Source of the DNA: Bacteroidales bacterium UBA5382
GTDB taxonomy: Bacteria; Bacteroidota; Bacteroidia; Bacteroidales; Dysgonomonadaceae
Assembly (NCBI GenBank): GCA_002409745.1
Contig: DHOU01000003.1
Span: 42,661 to 106,660, forward strand
Reading direction: 5' to 3'
DNA: 64,000 nt
Both the position numbers and the translations under genes were made by a program. Shown in pieces: positions 27,133-36,086 of the stretch. The stretch's first letter is position 1; the number at the start of each line of letters is the position of its first letter. Below the pieces are notes generated by a model that searched no databases, was not told the DNA's origin, and was given only the letters and a program-made list of their open reading frames with translations.

Positions 27133-28446
27133 ATGAGAGCAAATAAATTTTTTATTGCAGTTATATTGGCGACAGTCCCCTTTTTAGGTTTCGCCCAAGA
27201 ATGGGATGATATATATGCCGACCCGTCGCAGGAACGAATCGTTCCCGAACAGGAAAAACAAGCGATTCCTCAGAAGAAAGTCGTCGTTATTCAGGGAGAT
27301 GTGTCTGGTATGAAAATTACGGCCAATGGACGGAATGTCGATGAATATAATCGTAGAGATGCCGATAACGTTTCGGAGCCAGATACGTTGAGCAACGATT
27401 CTACTTATCAACCGTATGAATATACCGATAGGATTATACGGTTCCACGATCCGGAATCGAGTATCAAAATTACGGGTGCCGACGAAGTAATCATATTTGC
27501 CAATGATGACATATATGACGATTATTACAGAAATCGATATAGTAATACCAATGTGTATTTTGGTACAGGATGGGGATGGGGCTTCAACTCTTACTATCCC
27601 TGGTATAATTCATGGTACGATCCGTGGTATTATGGTGGTTGGTATTCACCTTGGTCCTATAGCCGGTGGTACAGCCCCTGGTATTATGGAGGGTACTCTT
27701 CATGGTATTCGCCGTGGTATTACAGTAGTTGGTACGATCCATGGTATTATGGCGGATACGGTTACGGTGGGGGATACTATCAAGGGTGGTATGACGGTTA
27801 TTACTCCAGCTTGCCTGTTAATCGGGCGGCCAGAAGTTCGGGCGCTTACCGTACCGCTTCTCCTCGAAGTTCCGCATCCATATCCGGGCGACATATCGGT
27901 TCGTCGCGTTCTTCTTCCCGGTCGGCTATAAACACAAGGGATGCCGTTTCTTCCCGAAGCTCCTCCCGAAGCGCTTCTGCTTACGGAAGAAATTCGGGTA
28001 CGACTTCAAGAACCCGGATTATCGACAATTCCGGTAGAACGTATGAATCCAGAACGGGACGTATGGTTGACAGATCTGCCACTTCACGTTCGCGCTCTTA
28101 TGACGATGCGGTTACCCGTCAGGGACAATATAACAACAGAAGCACGGTTCCGTCGAGGAGCAGTTCGACTTATCAGAGAAGCGGTTCTTCTTCAAGGCAA
28201 GATGTTTTTTCGTCTCCATCAAGGAGCAGTTCTCCTTCGAGGAGTTCGACATACTCTTCTCCCGACAGAAGTTCTTCCTCGTCCTCGAGAAGTTCAACCT
28301 TTTCAACGCCGAGTCGCAGTTCTTCCAGCCGGTCATCTTCCACATTCAGTTCGCCTTCGGGCTCAAGCAGCAGAAGTTCGGGCGGCTCATATGGGGGCGG
28401 TAGCGGAAGAAGCAGTAGCAGCAGGAGTAGCGGTGGCCGCAGATAA
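27133..28446 (+). CDS. Secreted low-complexity protein with W/Y-rich and S/R-rich regions
   Basis: 437 residues, not assignable to a family. A signal peptide (MRANKFFIAVILATVPFLGFA) is followed by an acidic segment with a VVIQGDVSGMKITANGR motif (residues about 20-135). A W/Y/P-rich stretch at about 150-225 is built from repeats like SWYSPWYYGG and SWYDPWYYGG. A C-terminal half is almost entirely Ser/Arg/Gly (about 230-437). It lies 22 bp upstream of a FadL-like porin gene and is probably co-transcribed. The tract could be a surface-exposed or self-associating low-complexity protein, but that is speculation. The ribosome site AGGGAG precedes the ATG by about 8 bp. Confidence 0.8.
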   Translation: MRANKFFIAVILATVPFLGFAQEWDDIYADPSQERIVPEQEKQAIPQKKVVVIQGDVSGMKITANGRNVDEYNRRDADNVSEPDTLSNDSTYQPYEYTDRIIRFHDPESSIKITGADEVIIFANDDIYDDYYRNRYSNTNVYFGTGWGWGFNSYYPWYNSWYDPWYYGGWYSPWSYSRWYSPWYYGGYSSWYSPWYYSSWYDPWYYGGYGYGGGYYQGWYDGYYSSLPVNRAARSSGAYRTASPRSSASISGRHIGSSRSSSRSAINTRDAVSSRSSSRSASAYGRNSGTTSRTRIIDNSGRTYESRTGRMVDRSATSRSRSYDDAVTRQGQYNNRSTVPSRSSSTYQRSGSSSRQDVFSSPSRSSSPSRSSTYSSPDRSSSSSSRSSTFSTPSRSSSSRSSSTFSSPSGSSSRSSGGSYGGGSGRSSSSRSSGGRR

Positions 28447-28468
28447 TTATTAGTATATAAACAGTAGA

Positions 28469-30034
28469 ATGAAAATGAATAAAATCACTTATACACTTCT
28501 TTTGTTCTTCGTTATCTCCGGAGGTTTGTTTGCCCAAGGAGAGATAGAGGCTTACAATTTTTCCCGCAAAAACATTTCCGGTACGGCAAGATCCATGGGG
28601 ATGGGAGGGGCTTTTGGTGCGCTGGGAGGCGATCAAACCGGTATCTCCATCAATCCTGCCGGCATTGCCGTATATCGCAGTTCCGAAATTGTGGGTACAT
28701 TTGACTTATCAAATAACACATCGAAAGTTGGGAATCTGAAAGAAAGTGTAACCGATCGCGCATTATCGAACTTAGGCTTTGTCGGCTATTTTCCTTTACG
28801 AAGTGATGCGGTACCACTTGTCAATTTTGGGTTTACGCACCATCGTCAGAAATCATTTAGTCGGAAGATATCGGCTGTCGGTGCCCCTAATAACTCTCTA
28901 TTGTATTATATTGCAGATAGAGTAAACAAGTATAACGATGAGAATCCCAATCATCTCGCTACTCCCGAAAAATTATGGAAAACGGAAGATTATAATCCTT
29001 TTGCTGATTCGTATCCATGGTTAGGTGTTTTGGCTTACAATTCATATCTCATTAAAGAGTCTACGAATAATGCTTATATACCTTTTACAGACGAAGCCGT
29101 AAGAAATGATTTATATTTAACCGAAAGCGGGTATATCGATAATTATGATTTTACAATAGGAACCACTATCAATAATAAGTTGAATTTGGGGCTTGCACTA
29201 TCCGTATCAAGTCTTTCTTATAATTTGTATTCCGATTACAGGGAAGACTTTGTGAATGCCGGACATTATTATCTCACGAATTGGATGAATACAACCGGTT
29301 CGGGATTCAGTGCAAAGGTAGGCGCTATTTATCGCCCTATTCATGAGCTTAGGATAGGTGTGGCATATCATACATCTACATGGTATTCATTGACCGATAT
29401 GTTTTCGGCTGAAACAACCGATGAGCTTTCTAATGCTCCCGTTCCCGATTACAAACCGGCAACCATTCAATCGGGTACGGCAACAAACTATTATAACTTA
29501 ACAACTCCCGACAAATGGGTTTTCAGTGTTGCAACGATATTAGGAAATCGATTCATAGCAAGTCTGGATTATGAAATCACCGATTATTCTAAAATGAAAT
29601 TATCCACATCTAATGATAATGGATGGTATGATCCGGATAATGGATATATATCCGAAGATTTCAAAACCGCATCAACCCTAAGGCTCGGGGGCGAATATCG
29701 TCTCACTCCAAAATTTTCGGGGCGACTGGGGTATGCATGGATTCAAAATCCGTATAATTCCGATTTTAAAGAAAAAGGATATGCTGCTGTCTCAGGAACC
29801 AATACCGTTTATCGGATGGAAGGTAATACCAGTCTGTATACCGGGGGGATAGGCTACCGTTTTAATGCGAACTTCTTCCTCGATGTCGCGTTGGTGTATA
29901 CCACTCAAAAGGATGATTTATATTCTTTCCCGAGTGTGTATAACGACCAAAATCAACTTTTCATCGATGGTTCCCCGTTTTCGTTGGATTACTCCTCTTG
30001 GAAAGGACTTGTGACGCTGGGATATAAGTTTTAA
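28469..30034 (+). CDS. OmpP1/FadL-family outer-membrane transport protein
   Basis: 521 residues, with 28475 as an alternative start. A signal peptide ends at GGLFAQ. The mature N-terminus has the FadL-like pattern (GTARSMGMGGAFGALGGDQTGISINPAGIA), followed by an extended beta-barrel ending in an aromatic residue (LVTLGYKF). Members transport hydrophobic compounds across the outer membrane; related Bacteroidales proteins are sometimes called hemin receptors. Paired with the W/Y-rich gene upstream and closed by a good terminator. Confidence 0.85.
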   Translation: MKMNKITYTLLLFFVISGGLFAQGEIEAYNFSRKNISGTARSMGMGGAFGALGGDQTGISINPAGIAVYRSSEIVGTFDLSNNTSKVGNLKESVTDRALSNLGFVGYFPLRSDAVPLVNFGFTHHRQKSFSRKISAVGAPNNSLLYYIADRVNKYNDENPNHLATPEKLWKTEDYNPFADSYPWLGVLAYNSYLIKESTNNAYIPFTDEAVRNDLYLTESGYIDNYDFTIGTTINNKLNLGLALSVSSLSYNLYSDYREDFVNAGHYYLTNWMNTTGSGFSAKVGAIYRPIHELRIGVAYHTSTWYSLTDMFSAETTDELSNAPVPDYKPATIQSGTATNYYNLTTPDKWVFSVATILGNRFIASLDYEITDYSKMKLSTSNDNGWYDPDNGYISEDFKTASTLRLGGEYRLTPKFSGRLGYAWIQNPYNSDFKEKGYAAVSGTNTVYRMEGNTSLYTGGIGYRFNANFFLDVALVYTTQKDDLYSFPSVYNDQNQLFIDGSPFSLDYSSWKGLVTLGYKF

Positions 30035-30062
30035 TGTGATTTTTTAATTACCCCTATATATG

Positions 30063-30096
30063 AAAAGCCGGGCTTACAAAGTCCGGCTTTTTCTGT
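30063..30096 (+). terminator. Intrinsic terminator after the FadL-like gene
   Basis: AAAAGCCGG and CCGGCTTTTT form a 9-bp stem around a short loop, followed by T residues. Confidence 0.85.
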
Positions 30097-30128
30097 TTCT
30101 CTCTCCTTTATTATTGATAAAAAACAAT

Positions 30129-30136
30129 TACCTTTG
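30129..30136 (+). promoter_or_regulatory. -7 box (TACCTTTG) of panB
   Basis: TACCTTTG, 24 bp before the ATG at 30161. Its position excludes the longer in-frame start at 30134. Confidence 0.5.
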
Positions 30137-30160
30137 CAGGCAGATAAAGGGAATACAGTA

Positions 30161-30991
30161 ATGCTAGAAGAAAAAAAAGCTCCAACGGAAGATAAAAGAA
30201 AAGTAACTACCCACCGCTTACTCGAAATGAAGCAACGCGGGGAAAAAATATCCATGCTTACAGCGTATGATTTTTCCATGGCCGGCGTTATCGATCAAGC
30301 GGGTGTCGATGTCATTCTTGTCGGTGATTCGGCTTCGAATGTAATGGCCGGGAATACGACGACACTCCCTATCACATTGGAGCAAATGATCTATCACGGA
30401 CAATCGGTGATGAAGGCGGTGAAAAGAGCTTTGGTCGTCGTCGATATGCCTTTCGGCAGTTATCAGGGAAACCCCGTGGAAGCGGTAGCTTCGGCGGTCC
30501 GAATCATGAAAGAAACGCAAGCCGACTGTGTGAAATTGGAAGGAGGTACAGAAGTGTTGGAATCTATTAAACGGATTCTTAGCGCGGGGATTCCGATTAT
30601 GGGACATCTGGGACTCATGCCGCAGTCTATCAACAAATACGGGACGTATGGCGTGCGCGCAAAAGATACCGATGAAGCCCAACGGCTGATCGATGATGCC
30701 TGTGCTTTGCAGGACGCGGGCTGTTGCTCTCTTGTGCTGGAGAAAATCCCTGCGGAATTAGCAAAGGAAGTGGCCGAAAAACTCACTATTCCCGTTATCG
30801 GTATTGGCGCCGGGCCCTATGTCGACGGACAAGTACTCGTTATGCACGACATGTTAGGGATCAATAAAGGGTTCTCTCCCCGGTTTCTTCGCAAATATGC
30901 CAATCTTTTTGAAGATATTACCCGTGCGGTTCAAGCGTATGTACAAGATGTGAAATCGGTCGATTTTCCATCAAAAGACGAAAGCTATTGA
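30161..30991 (+). CDS. panB: 3-methyl-2-oxobutanoate hydroxymethyltransferase
   Basis: 276 residues. Transfers a hydroxymethyl group from 5,10-methylene-THF to alpha-ketoisovalerate, giving ketopantoate for pantothenate/CoA synthesis. Signatures: [55 protein letters not shown] and [17 protein letters not shown]. The length is normal for the family. Start at 30161 follows a good promoter box. Its 3' end overlaps the convergent HsdR-N-like gene by 7 bp. Confidence 0.96.
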   Translation: MLEEKKAPTEDKRKVTTHRLLEMKQRGEKISMLTAYDFSMAGVIDQAGVDVILVGDSASNVMAGNTTTLPITLEQMIYHGQSVMKAVKRALVVVDMPFGSYQGNPVEAVASAVRIMKETQADCVKLEGGTEVLESIKRILSAGIPIMGHLGLMPQSINKYGTYGVRAKDTDEAQRLIDDACALQDAGCCSLVLEKIPAELAKEVAEKLTIPVIGIGAGPYVDGQVLVMHDMLGINKGFSPRFLRKYANLFEDITRAVQAYVQDVKSVDFPSKDESY

Positions 30992-31446
30992 CGTTTAGAC
31001 AACGTGGTATAGTCCGGTATTTCGGAGAGATAGTGAAAAGTCTGTGTCGTATAATCGACATGGCCGCAATAATGGTTCAGTCCGTTGGATACAATCAAAT
31101 AGTCTACTTTTAAGACGATATTATAGCGGACAATCTGATCGAATACTTCTTGCGACAGCGTTACTCCGGGTTCTTTATATTCGATAATCATGACCGGCTC
31201 GAGTTGATGATTATACACCACCGTATCGCATCTCCGAAATAAAGAATTCAGTTTTATGCCTGCTTCATTTGCCATCAGCGATGCGGGATAGTTCTTTTCT
31301 GAAATCAGATAATGGACGAAGTGCTGTCGAACCCATTCTTCAGGTGTCAGCCTCACATATTTACGCCGTAAGGGATCGAAAATCTCCGTACGGGTCTCCG
31401 ATTTTCTGATTTTTGCATCGTAAGGAGGCAAATTTAATGCATACAT
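30985..31446 (-). CDS. HsdR N-terminal-like (PD-(D/E)XK nuclease-fold) small protein
   Basis: 153 residues resembling only the N-terminal nuclease domain of type I restriction R subunits. The visible catalytic-type motif is D...IIEYK ([19 protein letters not shown]). There are no helicase motors and no hsdM/hsdS nearby, so it is not a restriction system. Free-standing HsdR-N proteins of this size are common in Bacteroidales and their role is unknown. Divergent from the AMP nucleosidase gene with overlapping promoters. Confidence 0.8.
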   Translation of the reverse strand: MYALNLPPYDAKIRKSETRTEIFDPLRRKYVRLTPEEWVRQHFVHYLISEKNYPASLMANEAGIKLNSLFRRCDTVVYNHQLEPVMIIEYKEPGVTLSQEVFDQIVRYNIVLKVDYLIVSNGLNHYCGHVDYTTQTFHYLSEIPDYTTLSKRQ

Positions 31447-31450
31447 ATTG

Positions 31451-31458
31451 TATCTTTG
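31451..31458 (+). promoter_or_regulatory. -7 box (TATCTTTG) of the AMP nucleosidase gene
   Basis: TATCTTTG 47 bp before ATG 31506. It lies 37 bp to the left of the divergent -7 box on the other strand, so the two promoters overlap. Confidence 0.55.
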
Positions 31459-31487
31459 TTCGTGAAATAGGTGTTATCGTTATAAAG

Positions 31488-31495
31488 CAAAAGTA
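31488..31495 (-). promoter_or_regulatory. -7 box (TACTTTTG) of the HsdR-N-like gene
   Basis: TACTTTTG on the minus strand, 41 bp before the ATG at 31446. It lies inside the 5' leader of the divergent gene. Confidence 0.5.
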
Positions 31496-31505
31496 CGTCA
31501 ATTTT

Positions 31506-32282
31506 ATGAGAACAAAACAAGAAATTGTAGAGAATTGGCTTCCCCGGTATACAAAAAGGCCGTTGGAGGAGTTTACGAAATTTATTTTACTTACGAATTT
31601 TCAAAAATATGTGGAGATATTTGCCGATCACTTTAGCGTACCTATTATCGGCGTTGATGCCAATATGCCCAATGCGTCGGCTCAAGGTATCACGATTGTT
31701 AATTTCGGGATGGGAAGTGCAAATGCAGCCACAGTGATGGATTTGCTAAGTGCCGTATCGCCTACAGCCGTGCTTTTCTTGGGAAAATGCGGAGGCGTTA
31801 AAGCACATGGTAGTCTGGGAGACTATATTCTTCCTATTGCGGCAATAAGAGGCGAGGGGACTTCCAACGATTACTTCCCACCCGAAGTGCCATCCTTACC
31901 GGCTTTCAGCTTGTTACGCGCCTTATCGTCGAATATCCGCGATTTTAACCGGGACTATTGGACGGGGACGGTTTACACCACCAACCGCAGGGTGTGGGAG
32001 TACGATGATGAATTTAAAAACTATCTGCGTCAGATTCGTGTCATGGCGGTGGATATGGAAACAGCGACCCTGTTTACCTGCGGTTTCGCGAATCACATTT
32101 CGACCGGCGCTTTACTGCTTGTTTCCGACCAACCGATGATCTCGAGCGGAGTAAAAACAGAAAAAAGCGACAAGCTTGTTACTGAAAACTTCGTAAAAGA
32201 ACACGTATTGATCGGTATCAAATCGCTCACGACATTGATTAATAATGGTTCCACTATAAAACATTTACGTTTCGACTGGTAA
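31506..32282 (+). CDS. amn: AMP nucleosidase
   Basis: 258 residues, the short Bacteroidetes form. Hydrolyses AMP to adenine and ribose 5-phosphate. Phosphorylase-superfamily signatures: IVNFGMGSANAATVMDLL, LFLGKCGGVKAHGSLGDYI and VMAVDMETATLF. The in-frame extension back to 31413 runs through the promoter region, so ATG 31506 (MRTKQEIVENWL) is chosen. Eleven bp separate it from holA, suggesting an operon. Confidence 0.93.
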   Translation: MRTKQEIVENWLPRYTKRPLEEFTKFILLTNFQKYVEIFADHFSVPIIGVDANMPNASAQGITIVNFGMGSANAATVMDLLSAVSPTAVLFLGKCGGVKAHGSLGDYILPIAAIRGEGTSNDYFPPEVPSLPAFSLLRALSSNIRDFNRDYWTGTVYTTNRRVWEYDDEFKNYLRQIRVMAVDMETATLFTCGFANHISTGALLLVSDQPMISSGVKTEKSDKLVTENFVKEHVLIGIKSLTTLINNGSTIKHLRFDW

Positions 32283-32293
32283 TTCCCCGATTT

Positions 32294-33316
32294 ATGGCAG
32301 CATCTACTCAAACGACTTTCGATTCCATCCGCAAGGACATACTTCAGCGCAATTTTAAGCCTATATATCTTTTAATGGGGGAAGAGGCTTACTTTATTGA
32401 TAAATTGACGGAAATACTAACGGAAACCGTTCTTACGGAGACTGAAAAAGATTTCAATATGCAAGTCTTTTACGGCACCGACTCCGATATAAACAATATC
32501 ATTTCCACAGCCCGCCGTTTTCCGATGATGGCCGAACATCAACTGATCATCGTAAAGGAAGCGCAACAACTCGATAAATTGGAATTAATGGATATTTACG
32601 CCAAAAATCCGATGCTGTCAACCGTATTGGTACTCAACTATAAACATGGAGTGGCGGATAAACGAAAGGCTTGGGTGAAACATATCGATAGGATCGGCAT
32701 TGTTTTCGAATCAAAAAAATTATATGATAACCAGGTGCCCGCTTTTATCAGTTCCTATTTCCGGGAAAAAAATATCGGCATTGATGATAAATCCGCTCAA
32801 ATGCTGACCGATTTTGTGGGGAACGATCTTAGTAAACTCCTTCCGGAACTGCAAAAATTAGAAATATCCTTACCGGATGAATCCAAACGCATAACATCCG
32901 ACCTGATAGAGAAAAATGTGGGGATAAGCAAAGAATACAATAACTTTGAACTTCTAAAAGCGATTATTCAAAAAAACGTCTTATCGGCCAATCGCATTGT
33001 CGATTATTTCGGAAAGAACCCCAAAGATAATCCTACGATTGTGACCCTCTCCGTTTTGTTCAATTATTTCAGTAATCTGTTGGAGTGTTATTGGTTGCCA
33101 CAAAAAAGCGAACAAGCGATTATGAGCGCTTTGCAAATTCGTTCTGCTTATTTCGCCCGGGATTATATGCTCGGACTACGAAATTATCCTGCACAAAAAG
33201 TAATGGAAATCATCTCTCTATTGCGGATGTTTGATGCAAAAACAAAAGGTATCGATAATCAAAGCGCCTCACCCGGAGAACTACTCAAGGAGCTTGTTTT
33301 CCGGATTATGCATTAA
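32294..33316 (+). CDS. holA: DNA polymerase III delta subunit
   Basis: 340 residues. The clamp-loader subunit that opens the sliding clamp. It shows the family opening (KPIYLLMGEEAYFIDKLTEI), the AAA+-like fold without a Walker A, FESKKLYDNQVPAFISSYFR and the C-terminal helical collar (SPGELLKELVFRI). Length and layout fit the family. Its 3' end overlaps the convergent peroxidase gene by 4 bp. Confidence 0.92.
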   Translation: MAASTQTTFDSIRKDILQRNFKPIYLLMGEEAYFIDKLTEILTETVLTETEKDFNMQVFYGTDSDINNIISTARRFPMMAEHQLIIVKEAQQLDKLELMDIYAKNPMLSTVLVLNYKHGVADKRKAWVKHIDRIGIVFESKKLYDNQVPAFISSYFREKNIGIDDKSAQMLTDFVGNDLSKLLPELQKLEISLPDESKRITSDLIEKNVGISKEYNNFELLKAIIQKNVLSANRIVDYFGKNPKDNPTIVTLSVLFNYFSNLLECYWLPQKSEQAIMSALQIRSAYFARDYMLGLRNYPAQKVMEIISLLRMFDAKTKGIDNQSASPGELLKELVFRIMH

Positions 33317-33876
33317 TCGGCGGTAATCCATTCCGTTACTTTTTTGCTTACCGGGCTCTCTTTGGGTAGGAGAACATCAACCAAATTGCCGTTTTCATCG
33401 ATAAGGAACTTCTGAAAATTCCAGATAACATCCTGATCGATTTTGCCATTTTCGGATTTATGAGTCAGCCATTTATATACGGGAGCCTGATCTTCTCCGG
33501 CAACACTGATTTTTTCCATTAAAGGAAAACTTACCCCGTAATTAGCCGTACAAAACTCTTTAATTTGCTTATTTGTTCCGGGCTCCTGTTCCTTAAAATT
33601 ATTGGCCGGAAAAGCAATAATAACAAAACCGGTCTCTTTATATTTCTTGTATAGTTCTTGCAATTGCTCATATTGGGGTGTCAATCCGCAATTCGAAGCA
33701 ACATTTACCACCATCACTTTATTTCCTTTCAGCGATTTTAAATCGAACCTGTTTCCATCGATATCCGTAACCACAAAATCGTGAAATGTTTTCTGTGTAT
33801 TTTTTGCATTCATATTTTGAAAACAAACAAGTAACAAAAAAGAGAGAATATAGACTATTTTATTTGAACTTATCAT
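33313..33876 (-). CDS. Glutathione peroxidase-family protein, exported
   Basis: 187 residues. The N-terminal hydrophobic signal (MISSNKIVYILSFLLLVCF) suggests export. The thioredoxin-fold core carries the peroxidatic Cys in NVASNCGLTPQY. The second signature reads FPANNFKEQEPG, so the Gln of the usual NQF motif is Asn. The Trp is in VIWNFQKFL. It probably reduces peroxides using thioredoxin rather than glutathione, as for other non-selenium bacterial members. It stands alone; a long AT-rich gap precedes it. Confidence 0.9.
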   Translation of the reverse strand: MISSNKIVYILSFLLLVCFQNMNAKNTQKTFHDFVVTDIDGNRFDLKSLKGNKVMVVNVASNCGLTPQYEQLQELYKKYKETGFVIIAFPANNFKEQEPGTNKQIKEFCTANYGVSFPLMEKISVAGEDQAPVYKWLTHKSENGKIDQDVIWNFQKFLIDENGNLVDVLLPKESPVSKKVTEWITAD

Positions 33877-34241
33877 TTTAATTGTATTATGTACTTTTGT
33901 GAATAGTATATCTTAAACAAAAGTCTGCCAGGAAAGGTTCATTTTGAAATAAAAAATATTTGAAGAATAAATGAAACACAGAATATGTTCTTAAATTAGT
34001 TGGTTATGAGAGATCTATAACAGATGTAAACTCGCTGAGAAGGTTCTATTTTTCGTTATCTGATATTCGGGTCGCAATTACTATATTCTCTCGGGGTTTC
34101 AGTATTAAGAGAGATATAAATGGCAACTCTACCAATCTCTAAAATCGATATTCCAATTTCTCACTCACAAATATTCTTTTTTAATTCGACAAATCGATAA
34201 AAATACAAACTTAAATTGATGAATAAACATTTGATCGTTCA

Positions 34242-34340
34242 CAAAAGTATAGTACCAATACAAACAAATGTATCAACAGCAATCAACTCAAAAGTAAATT
34301 ACTATTTAATATCTATTGCTTACACGGTAATACAAATGTA
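34242..34340 (-). promoter_or_regulatory. Cluster of four minus-strand TAnnTTTG boxes
   Basis: TACTTTTG or TACATTTG occurs on the minus strand at 34242-34249, 34265-34272, 34289-34296 and 34333-34340, spaced 23, 24 and 44 bp. They point towards the peroxidase gene, which starts 366 bp away. Between 33877 and 34241 no gene was found; the stretch is AT-rich and may be a long leader or hold a small RNA. Confidence 0.4.
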
Positions 34341-34581
34341 AATCCAAAGCGTTAACCTTTAGATTTCTATTATTAGATACTATCTATATCTATAAATATC
34401 AATACTATATATCTAAAATATAAAGCATCGGACAAAGTCTTACATATATAACGCCTTAAATGAATATATTTTAGTTAAAATGAATGATTTTATATTCTAT
34501 ATATTCATATATATCAGTATAATATAGATATTGTACGAACAAATAATTATTATTTTTTATTGAGATTATAAATCATCTGAA

Positions 34582-34619
34582 TACATTTGTTGTTACTTTT
34601 GTGATTGCTATTACTTTTG
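34582..34619 (+). promoter_or_regulatory. Cluster of three plus-strand TAnnTTTG boxes
   Basis: TACATTTG (34582-34589) and TACTTTTG (34594-34601 and 34612-34619) are clustered upstream of the main promoter of the XRE gene. The two TTACTTTTGT copies are 18 bp apart. They could be extra promoters or repressor-binding repeats. Confidence 0.4.
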
Positions 34620-34648
34620 TTTACTGTACAATTGTATTGCAGATTTGT

Positions 34649-34679
34649 TTTGTAAGTTTCTAAATGTTGACTATATTTG
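34649..34679 (+). promoter_or_regulatory. Consensus Bacteroidetes promoter of the XRE regulator gene
   Basis: TTTG (34649-34652), a 19-bp spacer and TATATTTG (34672-34679): a perfect match to TTTG-N19-TAnnTTTG. It lies 51 bp before the ATG. Confidence 0.75.
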
Positions 34680-34730
34680 TATCGACTATTAATGACAGAA
34701 TATTTATACATGGCGGTTCATACGGATTAA

Positions 34731-35201
34731 ATGAAAGATCGAATCAAACAAATTATGGAAAATGAGAACCTGACACCTGCACAATTTGCAGACAGGTTGC
34801 AAATTAATCGGGCAGTAATATCTCATATTTTGAATGGAAGAAATAATCCGAGTCTGGATGTGGTTGTTAAAATCCTTAATGATATGAATGATCTAAATCC
34901 GGAGTGGTTGCTTAACGGAACTGAACCGATGTACAAAACTCCCCGAAGCAATACGAATGCCGTATCGATACCCAAAACTCCCGATTTATTTAGTGAGAGA
35001 ACCATAAATCCTATCCAGAATACAGCTAAATTAGAATTCGCGCAGGAAAAGCCGCTTAAAAGGCCGGTAAATACCGAACAAATAAAGGAAAATGAGCTCA
35101 TTGAACCTTCCCAAAATAGTGCTAAAAAAATCACCCAAATAATCATTTATTACGACGACAATACATTTGAAACATTTATACCCCCTTTATTGAAAAATTA
35201 A
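34731..35201 (+). CDS. XRE-family helix-turn-helix regulator
   Basis: 156 residues. The N-terminal Cro/CI helix-turn-helix (LTPAQFADRLQINRAVISHI, about residues 14-33) ends with NPEWLLNGTEPMY, a motif of Bacteroidetes XRE regulators. The C-terminal part is polar, with no peptidase or toxin domain, ending in ITQIIIYYDDNTFETFIPPL. It is preceded by an 855-bp AT-rich region full of promoter boxes on both strands, which it may control. No partner toxin gene is adjacent. Confidence 0.82.
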   Translation: MKDRIKQIMENENLTPAQFADRLQINRAVISHILNGRNNPSLDVVVKILNDMNDLNPEWLLNGTEPMYKTPRSNTNAVSIPKTPDLFSERTINPIQNTAKLEFAQEKPLKRPVNTEQIKENELIEPSQNSAKKITQIIIYYDDNTFETFIPPLLKN

Positions 35202-35245
35202 TTCCGAAATATCGGCGTCTTGATTCATCATTTTTCTTTTATTCG

Positions 35246-35253
35246 TACCTTTG
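35246..35253 (+). promoter_or_regulatory. -7 box (TACCTTTG) of the pyrKD operon
   Basis: TACCTTTG 51 bp before the pyrK start. Confidence 0.5.
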
Positions 35254-35303
35254 CAGGAGTAACGTATTATTTCATCGTTTTTGTCAATGAATTCCTATTT
35301 TAA

Positions 35304-36086
35304 ATGAAAAGAATGCTCGATATGGTGGTTCTCTCGAATGAACGACTGAATGACCAAAATAATTTATTAAAAGTAACTCCCGCTACAGGTGAAAAATTAC
35401 CGGATACCGTATCTCCCGGACAATTTGTACAAATAAGGATAGAAAACTCTGTCCATACATTTTTGCGTCGCCCTATTTCCGTTAATTTTGTCCATACTTC
35501 CCTCAATCAATTATGGTTATTAGTCCAAAATGTGGGAGAAGGAACAAAACATCTATGTAATTATAGCGAGGGGGAAAAGATAAATATTATTTTTCCGCTG
35601 GGAAATCAATTTCATCTTCCTTCAAAAGTCACTTCTAAAATACTTCTTATCGGCGGCGGAGTTGGAACCGCTCCCTTATTGTTTTTAGGGAAAAAAGCGA
35701 CGGATAACGGGTTTAAACCGAATTTCCTGCTCGGAGGACGGTCGGCAAAAGATTTATTGCAGTTGGACGATTTTAAAAAATACGGAGCGGTTTATACCAC
35801 AACCGAAGACGGAACGCAAGGCGAAAAGGGTTTTGTTATCCATCATTCCATCTTACAAGAGGAAAAATACGATTTTATCTATACGTGCGGCCCCAAGCCG
35901 ATGATGGTCGCCGTAGCAAAATATGCCCACGAAAATGATATCGAATGCGAGGCCTCGTTGGAAAACCTGATGGCTTGCGGGTTCGGCGCGTGCCTTTGCT
36001 GCATTGAAAAAACAACCCGAGGAAATGTTTGCGCCTGTACCGAAGGTCCCGTATTTAACATAAAAGAACTCACATGGATAGATTAA
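35304..36086 (+). CDS. pyrK: Dihydroorotate dehydrogenase B, electron-transfer subunit
   Basis: 260 residues. FAD- and 2Fe-2S-containing subunit that passes electrons from dihydroorotate oxidation to NAD+. FAD-binding motif [12 protein letters not shown]-binding [16 protein letters not shown], and the cluster cysteines in [15 protein letters not shown] and [11 protein letters not shown]. Its last 13 bp overlap pyrD, a tight two-gene operon for de novo pyrimidine synthesis. Confidence 0.95.
   Translation: MKRMLDMVVLSNERLNDQNNLLKVTPATGEKLPDTVSPGQFVQIRIENSVHTFLRRPISVNFVHTSLNQLWLLVQNVGEGTKHLCNYSEGEKINIIFPLGNQFHLPSKVTSKILLIGGGVGTAPLLFLGKKATDNGFKPNFLLGGRSAKDLLQLDDFKKYGAVYTTTEDGTQGEKGFVIHHSILQEEKYDFIYTCGPKPMMVAVAKYAHENDIECEASLENLMACGFGACLCCIEKTTRGNVCACTEGPVFNIKELTWID

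Noticed and set aside
27941..28453. 170-codon plus-strand frame inside the W/Y-rich gene
   Set aside because: It is an alternate frame of the Ser/Arg-rich tail, open only because of low complexity.
30985..31446. Type I restriction-modification locus
   Set aside because: Only an HsdR N-terminal-like domain; hsdM, hsdS and the helicase part are missing.
34731..35201. Toxin-antitoxin module or prophage repressor at the XRE gene
   Set aside because: No partner toxin, integrase or phage gene is adjacent; neighbours are pyrKD and a peroxidase.
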